A stretch of DNA of 64,000 nt, taken from positions 1,256,210 through 1,320,209 of the forward strand of contig SCFE01000076.1 in NCBI GenBank assembly GCA_004352715.1. Reading direction: 5' to 3'. The DNA comes from Hofstenia miamia (taxonomy: Eukaryota > Xenacoelomorpha > Acoela). This document shows positions 22,901 to 34,811 of the stretch, in pieces (the stretch's first letter is position 1; every line of letters begins with the position of its first letter). The translations under genes and the position numbers were made by a program. The notes under the pieces were generated by a model, which was not told the DNA's origin, made no database searches, and saw only the letters and a program-made list of their open reading frames with translations.

Positions 22901-23560
22901 TTAGATTTTTAGATAGTTACTGGTTCATAGCTGCAAGTCTGTCAAACCTCGTGAAAAATATTGGAGTGGAAAAATACAAATTTTTAAATGACAGTATGGG
23001 GAAGCAAAAAGCATTTTCCTGTGGTAAAGGTGTATTCCCTTTTACGTGGTTTGACAGCTTTGAAAAATTTAACAAGTTGGGCCTCCTGGATTTAGAAGAT
23101 TGGAGAAATGCATTAACCAGAAAAATTCCATTAACCCAGGAGGAGTTGGATTTTGAATGCGGGAACACATGGGTCTTGGGCAAATGCAAAAATTTTAAAC
23201 ATTACCATAATAATTACCTAATTGTGGACACCTTATTACTCCTTGATGTGATATGTAAATTTAGAATACAGATCATGGAGACATATAATTTAGACCCCGC
23301 CCACTTTTTTATGCTATCAAATTTTAGATGGCACGCAATGTTAAAGTATACAGGAATCTCTCTTGATCCTATACATGGTGAAGAAAAATTAAATTTTATA
23401 ATTGATGGGATCTGCAGAGGCATGTGCAGCACATTTTCTGATCATTATTTTAAAGCCAACAATTCAATGGTAGAGGGCTATGATCCCAAGAAGGAGACCA
23501 CCTATGGGTTCTATGGAGATGCCAATAGTCTATATGCCAGAACCATGTGGTTAAACCTTC
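19906..23560 (+). pseudogene. protein-primed family B DNA polymerase, copy B (3' end cut at single-N join)
   Basis: An upstream exon 19906-19991 (donor GTGAGT) splices in phase to exon 3 at 21089. The protein has two C2H2 fingers, then SVFRAGLSEANFY, GGSYIPLPDHL, LCFVYSVLA, KSHYLAITNL, a third finger (FFCPKCLSGFTRRENLSKH) and Exo I LDIEAI. Next are an endonuclease VII-like HNH (CIFCKNPF ... VIDHCHFSGEIRGVAHNNCN), Exo II FMHNGSKYDMH, Exo III NYLIVDTLLLLDV and the start of motif A (YGDANSLYARTM). Damage is light: one TGA at 21849 and one 1-nt frameshift near 22400. The sequence stops at the N at 23561, before motifs B and C. Confidence 0.75.
20000..21080 (+). other. long intron of PolB copy B
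   Basis: The first ~130 bp after the donor (tacataacatagcatg, then tttacaatttaaataatcc) are strongly kept in all three PolB copies (4894-5010, 19992-20120, 26237-26360). The last ~300 bp before the acceptor are also kept, including ctaat branch-like text before ctatttag. The middle is AT-rich with a (TC)n tract near 20555. Confidence 0.45.
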
Positions 23561-23561
23561 N

Positions 23562-24089
23562 TTTTTATTTGTAATTTTAAGCAAATGATAATTTTAGCGT
23601 TTCCACATTTTTGAAGAATTTTACTAATGACATTGTAACACATAATAAAAGAGAGAATCCACGTTAAACAGTATAATTTTACATTTTTTGTGTTTGAGAT
23701 ATATTTTTGCAAAACATGAATTTTTACTTGTTTGCTAATCAAACTCAATATAAATGCAATAATCAGTCTTATAATTTAAGCAGGCATTAATTTTAATGTT
23801 TACATATATTTTAAAAAGAAAATTTACTATTGGCATTGTAACATATAATAAAAGAGAGGCCTTATGTTAAACATAGTTAATTTTACATATTTTAGTGAAA
23901 AAAAATATATGTATAATGTTCTAGATTTAATTACACAGGTGATGTTAATAATAGCATTTAGTATTCTATATGTTTAATTAACACATGATTAGAAAAAATC
24001 TAAAAATATTTACATTTTTGATATATTATAAATATATGTATAATGTTCAAAGTTTTATGTAATGTCCTTGAGATGACATTCTTGTAATC
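23562..24089. repeat. Polinton non-coding DNA with degenerate repeats
   Basis: It begins after the single-N join and repeats a module containing ttgtaacacataataaaagagag (about 23635 and 23838). It resembles the repeats at 1290-1560, so it is probably the same non-coding region from another copy. Confidence 0.45.
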
Positions 24090-24384
24090 TTAGCACCAAC
24101 CAGCAGGGCTACATCATCATCTTTAATTTCACTACATATCATCTGGGGAGGTAACAGTGTTCATTGTGATCTAATTTTATTTTAATTGCTCATCCATATT
24201 TAGTCTCAAGTGATCTTGCATCTTTAATATCACGCCACTCCCCAATTTGAAGCTCATTCAGGGAATTTCTTTTTCTGTTTGGATTCTCACCTACATCTTC
24301 CAGAATCTGCATCAAATTTGCATGATTGTATGCTGTTTCACCGACCATTGTATTTTTTTTAAAATCATGTAATAAATTTTTCAA
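24090..24384 (-). pseudogene. small Polinton OB-like protein, paralogue 3 (broken)
   Basis: The open frame 24190-24384 has a short N-terminus and the core SLNELQIGEWRDIKDARSLETKYG, then TGA. Past the stop, text for the next strands (IKIKLDHNEHCYLPR) and a tail with VALLVGAKI is readable in shifted frames down to about 24090. It occupies the same relative place as the copy at 2008-2434, next to the 165-aa gene. Confidence 0.5.
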
Positions 24385-24419
24385 TAGGATACCTGAGCTT
24401 TATACCCACTAAAATCAAG

Positions 24420-24867
24420 TGTGGAGGTTGGAAGCCAATAATTTTTTAGTAGGAATGAATTTAATTTCCACTAGATGATGCTAATGAAATACAATACTCG
24501 ACCAGCTAAAGCTAATGAAATACAATACTCGACCAGCTAAATTTTTTTTAAACAAAAAAATATATCAATGTATATGACTATATGAATTTACCATTTTTAG
24601 CTAGCCCATGTAAAGTTTCTAGAACAAAAAGTATTTAAGCAAGAATGTTATATGAATTTTGCTATGTTTTAACTTGAATTAGTTATTTTTTAGTTTTTAA
24701 CCTATGCCAGGTTTTTAGAATAACAAATATTTTAAGATTATGCAAAGTTGGTAATGTTGAAATGAATATCTATATATTAGTATTTTCTTGTACTTTGTTA
24801 TTTAATTAGATGTATACATATACATGTATGTATGAAAAAGATAAACATTCAACAAACTACATTTTAT
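24420..24867. repeat. non-coding DNA shared with the inverted-repeat arms
   Basis: Nearly identical to 2460-2882 and, inverted, to 7977-8400. A 40-bp direct duplication (gctaatgaaatacaatactc) is present here and not in the arms. Confidence 0.6.
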
Positions 24868-25365
24868 TTATTTATCAACTATACACAATTCTAAATGATG
24901 TCCATTGTTGAGAGAAAGTGTTACACATTTGTCTTTATCCTCTAACATTGTAAAAATTTGCAAAATTACAAAGTCTATTTGGAAGCCGTCTTTGTATATC
25001 TTATCAGTGTTTGCCATTAATATTTGCACTGAAGCAAGTGTATGTGGGAAATCATCTTCGCATACCTTTTTAGGAGTCAATATATCTATGTGATTATCCT
25101 GATCAGTTTCCCAACAAATATCACAAGTACATTGAGCTTGTGATGGGTGAAATTGGACTTTTAACAATTTATTGTCTGTAAGCAGGATATCCTCATAATT
25201 TACTAGTTTACCCAAATTTTTCAATATGCACAACTGGTCTTCCAATAGAGCAATTTTTTGTAGTGCATTACCAAAACTTGTTTCAAAAACTGAACTTGAT
25301 TTCATCTCTCCAATACAAAATTGTGAATATTTGTTTAAAATATATTTAGATTTATATAGACCCAC
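24868..25365 (-). CDS. unrecognised 165-aa Polinton protein
   Basis: A complete frame with ATG at 25363-25365. Features seen: a mildly basic N-terminus, a central hydrophobic heptad-like stretch (residues 32-55, ALQKIALLEDQLCILKNL), and four Cys with Trp in CTCDICW. It has an acidic hinge (VCEDDF) and a C-terminal half of alternating strands (LASVQILMANTDKIY, VILQIFTML, VTLSLNNGHHLELCIVDK). Two partial copies lie in the inverted arms and keep the C-terminus almost unchanged. It is divergent to the PolB gene and lies about 470 bp upstream of its first exon. I recognise no family. A small structural or DNA-packaging protein is possible but unsupported. Confidence 0.6.
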   Translation of the reverse strand: MGLYKSKYILNKYSQFCIGEMKSSSVFETSFGNALQKIALLEDQLCILKNLGKLVNYEDILLTDNKLLKVQFHPSQAQCTCDICWETDQDNHIDILTPKKVCEDDFPHTLASVQILMANTDKIYKDGFQIDFVILQIFTMLEDKDKCVTLSLNNGHHLELCIVDK

Positions 25366-25838
25366 GAGGTTTGCTATAGGTTAATTTAAAATGTCTATAT
25401 ATATGGTAATAATATTAGCAAATACCAAGGGTTTATTGCATGCTCAAAAAAATTTGAAAATTGTTTACAAAAGTCAAACAATGATATTTAAATTTTCAAG
25501 CATGTTAAGTTTACATTTTTAAAAAATCTAGCACAAAGTCTTTTTGCAAATACACCCTAGTATTGACAATCATCTGAAAATTCAACATTTTAAAGGTCTT
25601 TTAGATTTAAACTTTTCCTCATGAAAATAAACAAAAAGCATTTTTAAAAGCTTTTCCTGGAGAATCTGTCAATTTGTTAAAAGGGTTTCTTGTAAATCTG
25701 ACAGAAATGCATTAATTCTATGACCCTCATAATTGGGTATCTCATTGTGATAAACCCTTGAGCAAACCAAGGAGCAACCCGAATTCTATTCTCATTTCAA
25801 CTTTGGTTAAAAGCAGTTTGTTTTCTACATACTTTAAA

Positions 25839-28800
25839 ATGTCTTTTAATGTATCTGAATTTCTCTCTGGCTGGAATGCCCAGTATGAGCAAATTGTACA
25901 AGAAACCATTTACAAAAGTGACTCAGAAATTAGCTTTGATGAAACCATGTAAGACATTCTTTTGTAAAATATATTATCTAAGAACTTTTTATTATATTCA
26001 TAAAATTATATTTTAAATTTTAATCTAGAAAAATGTGTAATGTTTTTTGTATTAAACAAATTTTTTTAGCTTTGATAATATCCTGGAAGAACAGGAAAAT
26101 TTCAATGACTGGTCACAAAATTTTGAAAATCAGGTTGAGAAAATGATGTCTAGTTACAAGAACCAAACTGGATCCGGTGATCTCATCCAAACCTCAACTA
26201 AAAAACCCCAATGCCCAAAAACAATGTTTCAAACGCGTGAGTACATAGCATGTTTTTATTATTTTTGAAAATTGTGTTTGCCATCTTTTCCAATATTAAA
26301 AAACGCAATAGAGTTTTTACAATTTAAATAATCCAATACTCTTGTCAATGTTTTTTAATTTGAAAACGTGTTAAACACAATTATTTGAGTGTGATTCACC
26401 AAACATTTTTTAAAAATTAATAAAATGCATATTGCACATTAATTAGAGGTTTTCTGTTTTACAAATTTCAAAAACAAAATCGTTTTATTTCATTGCTGAA
26501 AATATTTCTTGTACAAGTGTCTACTTAAATGTATTCTCACTATTTATTTTTTAAATTGGTTTTTACTATTTTTTTTAAATTGGTTTTTATTAGTGAAAAA
26601 AAGGAGAGAGAGAATGAAATCTCGAAAAATCAATTTATTAGTCAAGTGTTATTGTTTTCCATTTTAAGCAGATGGAAGGAATTTATTTCTCACTCGCTAT
26701 AGATAGTGCATGTNCTCTGGTTGCAAATTTTCATTTTGCATTATTACTCAAGTGTGAACAAAATGCCTGTAATTAAATCATTTCTCATATATGTGAAAAA
26801 GTGGGTTCTGCCAATGAACCTAATTATAAATGACTCACACACACGTTAAAATTTATCCTTTCTCTTTATTACACTAGTTGATTGATAATACTTTAATGTT
26901 TTACTTTTTAATCACACTATTTAGTAAATGTTGTAATCTCATTTAAGAGTTTTATAATGCATGTGTATTTTTTATATATTCATTACTGATTACATGTTTT
27001 ACATACATTACTAATTATATACCATGTTTATACATATTTTTTCTCTTTCTGGTTTATATATTTTAAAAATTCAAAATGCGTGTCAGAAACAAAATTATTT
27101 CATCTTTGAAAAATGAGTTGCATTTATGTTAATACCTAAAATATTCCTTTCCATGGTTTTTAAACTTTTTCAATTGATATTTTCCCACTTTACTAATGCA
27201 TGGTCTATTTAGACCAAAGACACTGTCTCAATATTTCTGTGGTTTGTGTCAATATAATATCCCCTCCCCACAAAAAGTGAGATCTCATTTATGATCAAGG
27301 CATAGATGCATGGTAGTTAATTTTTGCCTCTATTTCAAGACTTATTTTGGAAGCAAGACTGAGCTACATAAGCATATTGATAAAAACCACCCCAATGAGA
27401 TTTCAACAAGTCCAGTTTTGAGCAATGATAAAGAATACGTCATACACAGATCAGAAAATGCATGCAGAGGGGCATTTGTGAGTTATCTTTCAAATAGTCT
27501 TAACTCAATTGATATTTAGGGTGCATTCACAAACCATTATGAATCAATATGACAAGTAATCTTGAATGAGATTTCCACGCATTATTCTGCAAAAATTTAT
27601 TGAATGTGTGAGATTGAAATAGTAAAGCCATTAGAAATAAATGAAGAAAAATCAGTGGTACTCCATCCAACATCTCATCCTATATCAGTTTTCAGAGCAG
27701 GTCTAAGTGAAGCAAATTTCTATAACCTAGTTGACCAGATTGCAGGTTAGTATGTACGCAACAAGTGGGAGTGGGTTTATTTTAAAAAGAATAAATAGAG
27801 TTGGACTTCATGTATCTAAATACTGCCCAAGTCGTGGAGGATCCTATATTCCACTACCTGACCATCTTAGAAAAAACCATTTCCTTGTAAATCCAAAAAC
27901 AGGACAATCAAACCTCTGCTTTGTCTATTCCATCTTAGCCTGTCTACACCCAGAAATTAAAAATCAATGTCAGATAACACCCTTGAACAAATTTCTTTCA
28001 GAATTGAAATACAAAGGTTTAACATTTCCATTGTCAATCAATGATGTATGTATTTTTGAAACATGGAATTCGTTAAATGTTAATGTATACTCACTAAATG
28101 AATGATGTCTTGTGCCAGCATATATGTCTCCATGCCATCACCAGAAGATGGTTAATTTGTTGTTAATAGAAGACAGTGAAAAGAGCCACTACCTCACCAT
28201 TACAAATTTGAATGCATGTCTCTGGTTTTTTAAAAATAGAGAATGTGATTTCTTTTGCCCAAAATGTTTATCCGGATTCAAGACCCAAGAAAATTTATCA
28301 AAACACAAGATTAAGTGCAATGGAGTATCAGAACCAAACATTACACTTCCAGATCAATCAGACAAAATCAAATTTAAAGCTTATGGTGCTTAAAATTACA
28401 TTCCTGTAGTTGGTACTCTGGATATAGAGGTGATTTCCAGAAGGGTACATAGTGTTCAACCAAATCTGTCTACAAGCTATACAATGCAAGATGTTGAACA
28501 AATTCCATCAGGTGTCTGTTTGGCAACAAGTAGTGTGGACAAATTATTAACATGTGAGATATATACTGGCAAACAATGTATGGAGCATGGGTGGAATCAT
28601 TTACAGAAATTGGCAAAACACTCCTATGAGATGAAGCAATGCATCATGAACTAATAATATCAGAGGAGTGAGGAGAGTTATGTTGTCATCAGCAACAAAA
28701 TGTATATTTTGTAAAAACCCATTTACACAGGACAATGTCAAATTCATTGATCATTGCCATTTCTCCAGGGAAATAAGAGGCATCACACACAATAATTGCA

Positions 28801-30893
28801 ATATTTTAAATCAACATCCGCAATTTACACCAGTTTTTATGCATAATGGGAGCAAATATGATATGCATATTTTATTAAAAACTTTACAAAAAGTATCCTG
28901 TGTTCCATTCACCTCTGAAGTTTTTCTATCGCTAAGTTTGATGGTGCCTGTAGATGGTTATAATGATAAACACGGAATTTACAAACCAATATATGAGGAA
29001 CTCTGGTTTTTAGATAGCTATTGATTCATAGCCTCAAGTCTGTCAACCCTTGCAAAAAACATTGGAGTGGAAAAATACAAATTTTTAAATGAGGGTATGG
29101 GGAAACAAAAAACAGAGGCATTTTCCTGTGATAAAGGTGTATTCCCTTTCACATGGTTTGATAGCTTTGAAAAATTTAACAAGTTGAGCCTTCTAGATTT
29201 AGAACATTGGAGAAATAGATTAACCAGAAAAATTCCATTAACCCAGGAGGAGTTTGATTTTGAACATGGCAACACATGGGTCTTGGGTGAATGCAAAAAT
29301 TTTAAACATTACCATAATGATTACCTAATTGTGGACACCTTATTACTCCTTGATGTGATACGTGAATTTAGAATACAAATCATGGAGATGTATAATCTAG
29401 ACCCCACCCACTTTTTTAGCTGGCATGCAATGTTAAAGTATACAGATATCTCACTTGATCCTATACATGATGAAGAAGAATTAAATTTTATAATGGATGG
29501 GATCCACAGAGGGATGTGCTCTACATTTTCTGACCATTATTTTAAAGCCAACAATCCAATGGTAGAGGGCTGCAATCCCAAGAAGGAGACCACCTATGGG
29601 TTCTATGGTGATGCAAACACAGTCTATAGTGGTACCATGTTCTTGAACCTTCCTATAGGTGGACTGTTGTGGTCTTCAGCAAATCTCGAAAAAATATTGT
29701 CCATGCCACAAGATTTGAAGACTGGATATTTGGTGGAGGTTGATCTGAAATACCCGCAGCATTTACATGATGAGCATTTTTACTTTCCCCTGGCTCCTCA
29801 CAAGATGGTAATCAGAGACGAACATTTATCACCATATCAACTTGAAATAAAAAACCAGTTAAAAATAAAGTTGGCACCAATACCCAAACTGGTGCAAATG
29901 TTTTATAAGAAGGAGAATTACATTGTCCACTACGAGGTATTAAAGTTTTATATTAAATGCAGATTAAAAATTACAAAATTTCACAAAGCCCTTGAGTTTA
30001 AACAGGCACCATTTTTGAAACCACATATTGACCTCAACACTGAGAAGAGAAAGGCTGCGCAAAATGATTTTGAAAAAGCTTTTTACAAGTTAATGTCAAA
30101 TGCAGTATTTGGTAAATTTGTATACAGAATAAATATCAAGTTTGCATATGATTTGGAATCAGTGGAGAAATTAATAAAGAAACCAGAGTTTAAATCATAC
30201 AACATCATTAGCAAAAATTTGGTACAAGTGATGATGAGCCAAAAAGATATTTTATGGGACAAAGTAAATTATATTGGAATGGCAATACTTGATTTATCAA
30301 AATTAATCATGTTTAAATTTCACTATGAAATCATGAAACCCGCATTTAAGAACCAAATTATGTTATTGTATTCTGACACAGACTCTCTAATGTATAAGAT
30401 TAAATCAGAGAATTTATACACCAAATTAGCCTCTATCTCACATTACTTTGACTTTTCCAACCATCCAAAGAATTCACTGTTATATAGTGATGTGAATAAA
30501 AAGGTATATTTGAAAATGAAGGATGAGTTGGGTGGTGGGGTTTTATTGCAGCTTGTGACACTAAAACCAAAACTATACTCAATTGAATACATGAATGACA
30601 GTCATGAAGTGTTGGAGATTACTAGTGCAAAAGGTGTGACTCATTCTGTGAAGCAGACGATGAACTTTGACCTTTTCAAGTCTATTGTATTGCAAGAGGG
30701 CATCATTCAAAGACTGATGACTGTAATACACTTGCACATGCATTCAATTAGTGTAGAGACGTCAAATCATATAGCATTGTCATGCTATGATAATAAACGC
30801 TATCTTGTAAATAGCATAGAAATGCTGCCATATGGACATAAAGGTAATAACAATTTACATGTTTATAATGTTAAACTCTTGTTTAGATATTGA
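25839..30893 (+). pseudogene. protein-primed family B DNA polymerase, copy C (spliced, nearly full length, several stops)
   Basis: Exon 1 25839-25948, exon 2 26070-26236, exon 3 from 27213, all with GT-AG borders. Exons 1-2 give an acidic N-terminus (SFNVSEFLSGWNAQYEQIV). Exon 3 encodes zinc fingers, the EndoVII-like HNH and the polymerase. The long open frame 29067-30893 (608 aa) holds Exo III DYLIVDTLLLLDV, motif A YGDANTVYSGTM, the GYLVEVDLKYP region, motif B KLMSNAVFGKF, motif C YSDTDSLMY and the thumb-side KPKLYS, ending near YDNKRYL...YGH. A GTAATA donor after GHK (30844) may splice to 30887. Stops upstream include TAG at about 27517, TGA at 28105, TAA at 28391 and TGA at 29022. Exon 2 is one base out of phase with exon 3. 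Confidence 0.8.
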
Positions 30894-31244
30894 AGTGATT
30901 AATAGTTCACAGTCCATCATTGCTACTACCTCTGCACTAATTGATGATGGGGTTAAACATCTTTGTCTAGGTATATGAAAATTTATATTGTATGTGTTAT
31001 TAATTTGTGTTTTAGTTTCCAACACCCAGTAATAGTTCCTGATCATCCTCCCTCCCAGCAAATGCGTACAAAAAGTGAAAAAAACATGGAAGTGACAATA
31101 AAAAACAATTGCTTTGGAATATCTATCAAAATAATCTTTATCAATTAATTTCCTGAGTAAGCTTGTTTTTCCTGAATTTGATGGACCACTGAAAATTAAA
31201 AATGTTTGAGTGTTTTGGGAAGGAACAACATTGAATGTGGGCAT
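30855..31244 (-). pseudogene. P-loop packaging-type ATPase fragment
   Basis: ATG at 31244. Residues 15-32 read FLIFSGPSNSGKTSLLRKL, a Walker A (GPSNSGKT at 20-27) on a beta strand, as in A32/FtsK-like DNA-packaging ATPases of Polintons. No convincing Walker B follows. After about residue 50 the frame is made of inserted satellite sequence (31015-31105), one unit of the minisatellite found at 33.3 kb. The last 30 residues overlap the possible last PolB exon on the other strand. It is convergent with PolB. Assignment rests on one motif plus context. Confidence 0.45.
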
Positions 31245-31693
31245 GGTTTCTTTATAATGAGAATACTAAAAAGTTTACATTAACTTATATATTTTTTAAA
31301 AAGGCAAGCACTTGGTTTCAAATAATTATATATATCATGTATTAAATCAATTTTAACATGTGCTCTACTTTGGTGTTTTATTAGTAAAGAAGGAATTATT
31401 ACTCACTCATCAATTAATATTCTAATTTTTATTATTCAATGAGAGTGTGTGCAACCATTGTATTTTTATAAAATATTAATTATTTTTAGCAGATGGGATT
31501 TGAGAAATGATGAGTCAACTTCTTGTACATTAGAATGTTTTTGACGTGTGGAATTAGCTTTGTGTGTTACTTTGCATCAAGCATAAAAGACCAGTGCAAA
31601 TTATCAATAAAGTATCACTTAACACATCAGAGATTGAATGCTGTGCTAATAGCTTTTGGGAGAATTGGCTAAAACTGTTAATTGATTTTGGAT
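31156..31693. repeat. duplicated contig end, first copy
   Basis: Identical by eye to 31695-32232, the two copies being separated by a single N. This is most likely an assembly artefact (unmerged overlapping contig ends), not a biological duplication. Confidence 0.8.
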
Positions 31694-31694
31694 N

Positions 31695-32232
31695 AGTAAG
31701 CTTGTTTTTCCTGAATTTGATGGACCACTGAAAATTAAAAATGTTTGAGTGTTTTGGGAAGGAACAACATTGAATGTGGGCATGGTTTCTTTATAATGAG
31801 AATACTAAAAAGTTTACATTAACTTATATATTTTTTAAAAAGGCAAGCACTTGGTTTCAAATAATTATATATATCATGTATTAAATCAATTTTAACATGT
31901 GCTCTACTTTGGTGTTTTATTAGTAAAGAAGGAATTATTACTCACTCATCAATTAATATTCTAATTTTTATTATTCAATGAGAGTGTGTGCAACCATTGT
32001 ATTTTTATAAAATATTAATTATTTTTAGCAGATGGGATTTGAGAAATGATGAGTCAACTTCTTGTACATTAGAATGTTTTTGACGTGTGGAATTAGCTTT
32101 GTGTGTTACTTTGCATCAAGCATAAAAGACCAGTGCAAATTATCAATAAAGTATCACTTAACACATCAGAGATTGAATGCTGTGCTAATAGCTTTTGGGA
32201 GAATTGGCTAAAACTGTTAATTGATTTTGGAT
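31695..32232. repeat. duplicated contig end, second copy
   Basis: Second copy of 31156-31693. A 64-codon frame at 32103-32297 is not recognised and is probably fortuitous. Confidence 0.8.
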
Positions 32233-32809
32233 TGAATCATAATTATCCCTCAAAATTTTACGAAGTAAAACCATTTATCTCTGCATATTATGCATGATGG
32301 GAAAAGCAGATATCAAATTATGCCGCTGTTATCTATCACTCTGTCATTGTCTTTCTTCCAATTCATGTCATACAGTTGGATAAAATGAATCAATGATTTG
32401 AAGTTGGTTTTAACATTGTAGTGAAGCTGCTTAACCTTTTCCAAAAAGAACTCAGTACGTAATTTTTATTTGTTTATTCAGTTAAAAACTCTGATAAAAT
32501 ATTTTCACTTCCCAGCATACCCATTTTTTTGGAATAAACAAATTTTACACAATAATATATATTCATTGATGTATTATCTCTTTACATCGTGCATGTAAAT
32601 TATATATATACACTTTTGATTAAAACTAAATTATATACATTTTTTTGGTTTATGAATCTATTCACATTTAGGTTTTTCCCACACACACACTTTTTTAACT
32701 ATCAACTAAATTACGAATTTATAGAACTTAATTTTTTTAAATTGCTTTTGTTTAACCTGCAACTGGTTGAAAGGAAATATATAATAGTTTTTAGTTATTC
32801 ACTTTTGTT

Positions 32810-33046
32810 TCATTGTTACAATTGACTTACTAGAATTATTTTGACAATAATTTTTTAACTAGTGTTGCAAATTATGAATTACGCTTTTGTTTCATTGTAC
32901 AATTGACTTACTAGAATTATTTTGACAATAATTTTTTAACTAGTGTTGTGAATTATGAATTACGCTTTTGCTTCATTGCTACAATTGACTTACTATAATT
33001 ATTTTGATTATAATTTTTTAACTACTGTTGCGAATTATGAATGTAG
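32810..33046. repeat. ~81-bp tandem repeat, three units
   Basis: The unit attgacttactagaattatt recurs at 32821, 32902 and 32984, each followed by ttttttaacta and gttg(c/t)(a/g)aattatgaa. It lies inside the Polinton. Confidence 0.75.
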
Positions 33047-33259
33047 AATTATTAGTAAAACTCAAATTGATTGTAGACGTTTTGCTATTGAATGTGTATC
33101 TCACTATACGCATTTCAAGTTTATACATTTAGAACAAGAGTGGTGCCTATCATGGAAATATGTGATACAAAAACAATTGAAAAGTGGAACACTGTGTGAC
33201 GCATACAAACGCATAAACATTTCCTATAAATCAAATAAAATTGAACAATGGTGTGTAAC

Positions 33260-33640
33260 TCGAGAAAAGATGCATCAGTCAGCAAATGTATACAACCATG
33301 AAAAATCATGTGTGAGTTGATAAAAGTGTATCAATCTGCAAAAGTATACAAAAAGTGAAAAAAACATGGAAAGTCAATGAATGTGTATCAGTCAGGAAAT
33401 GAGTACAAAAAGTGAACAATGTGGAAAAGTTGATAAAAAATGAATCAGTCACCAAATGTGTACAACCTGTAAAAAACATGGAAAAGTCGATAAAAGCAGT
33501 GAAATTGGGAAAATCCATGTACAGTGTATGCAGTCATATAACATTAAAAAAAGCAAGTACGAGTGAAAAAACATGGAAAAGTCAATAAAAGATGAATCAG
33601 TCACCAAATGTGTACAACCCAAAAAAAATCAAATAAACCA
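33260..33640. repeat. degenerate ~60-bp minisatellite
   Basis: Repeated text around cagtcaccaaatgtgtacaa, gtgaaaaaaacatgg and aaagtcgataaaa. Five to six diverged units are seen. Minus-strand frames with repeated FFTFCTHLLTD-like residues are a by-product of this repeat. Confidence 0.7.
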
Positions 33641-33917
33641 AAAAAGGAGTGTAAAGAAAAGATTGCCATGTAAAAACTAATATATAATAATTTTGTATAT
33701 AAATTTTATTACTATCATTGCATGTATAATTTTAGGTAGCAAATTTCAGTTTTATACATAACCCAAGTTTTGCTCTTTCTGAAAATGTAGGTTGGTTTTA
33801 TTATGTATTATGCCTTTAAGTATAGCAAATATGCGATCTCTTTGTTTAATTTCTACATTTAATATTTTCAACGTGTATTTTACAAAATAGTTTAAAATTA
33901 GTTTTGTTTTTTAACAT

Positions 33918-34590
33918 GTAAACTAGACAAATGCGTTTTTTACTAATGTCTAAAAATTTTAAACGTTTTTATTATGGTGGATTGCTATCTCTTTTTGTTT
34001 AACTGTTTAATATTTTCCACATGTATTATTGAAAACATCTTCAAATAGTTTGTTTGCTTAGAAACAAAATGATGTTTTTTTGTAAAATGAAATTGTGTGG
34101 TTTTGAAAACAAAATGTAGACTTTTTGTGTGTATTCCCGAAATAACAGGATAAACACTGAACGTGTAAGCTTTTCGAAATTATGTAAAATTGATTAACAA
34201 AAATTTCATGTGTGATAGTGAAGTGAATTGACAAAAATGAAATGCGATTTTTTGAAAGTTCACAAATTACATTGTATGNAATCATTAGAAATCATGGAAA
34301 ATGGATCAACAAAATGTAATGTGTGTTAAGGAATTTTGACAAAAGCAAAGTGGGGTTTTTTGAAAGTTTTCCCAAATTACACTGTACATGCAATCATCCA
34401 AACTCATGGAAAAAACAATAACAATGTATATTAACAAAGAATGTAATGCAAACAATTGTGATATTAACAAAATGAAATTAGTCATATAAAACAGTGTAAA
34501 CTAAATTGGCCATAATATGAATCATTTGTAAGCAAACCTATTTTAAAAAATCAATTAGTGATAAGTGTCAAATACGTAACACTTTTACCC
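33918..34590. repeat. duplicated contig end covering the inner TIR, first copy
   Basis: Matches 34592-35265 with one internal N (34279) and a few differences. It ends at the N at 34591. Probably an unmerged assembly overlap or two haplotypes. Confidence 0.75.
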
Positions 34591-34811
34591 NGTAAACTAG
34601 ACAAATGCGTTTTTTACTAATGTCTAAAAATTTTAAACGTTTTTATTATGGTGGATTGCTATCTCTTTTTGTTTAACTGTTTAATATTTTCCACATGTAT
34701 TATTGAAAACATCTTCAAATAGTTTGTTTGCTTAGAAACAAAATGATGTTTTTTTGTAAAATGAAATTGTGTGGTTTTGAAAACAAAATGTAGACTTTTT
34801 GTGTGTATTCC

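Noticed and set aside
33121-33518. Minus-strand Cys/Phe-rich small proteins with repeated FFTFCTHLL
   Set aside because: The frames are the translated minisatellite and carry no independent coding signal.
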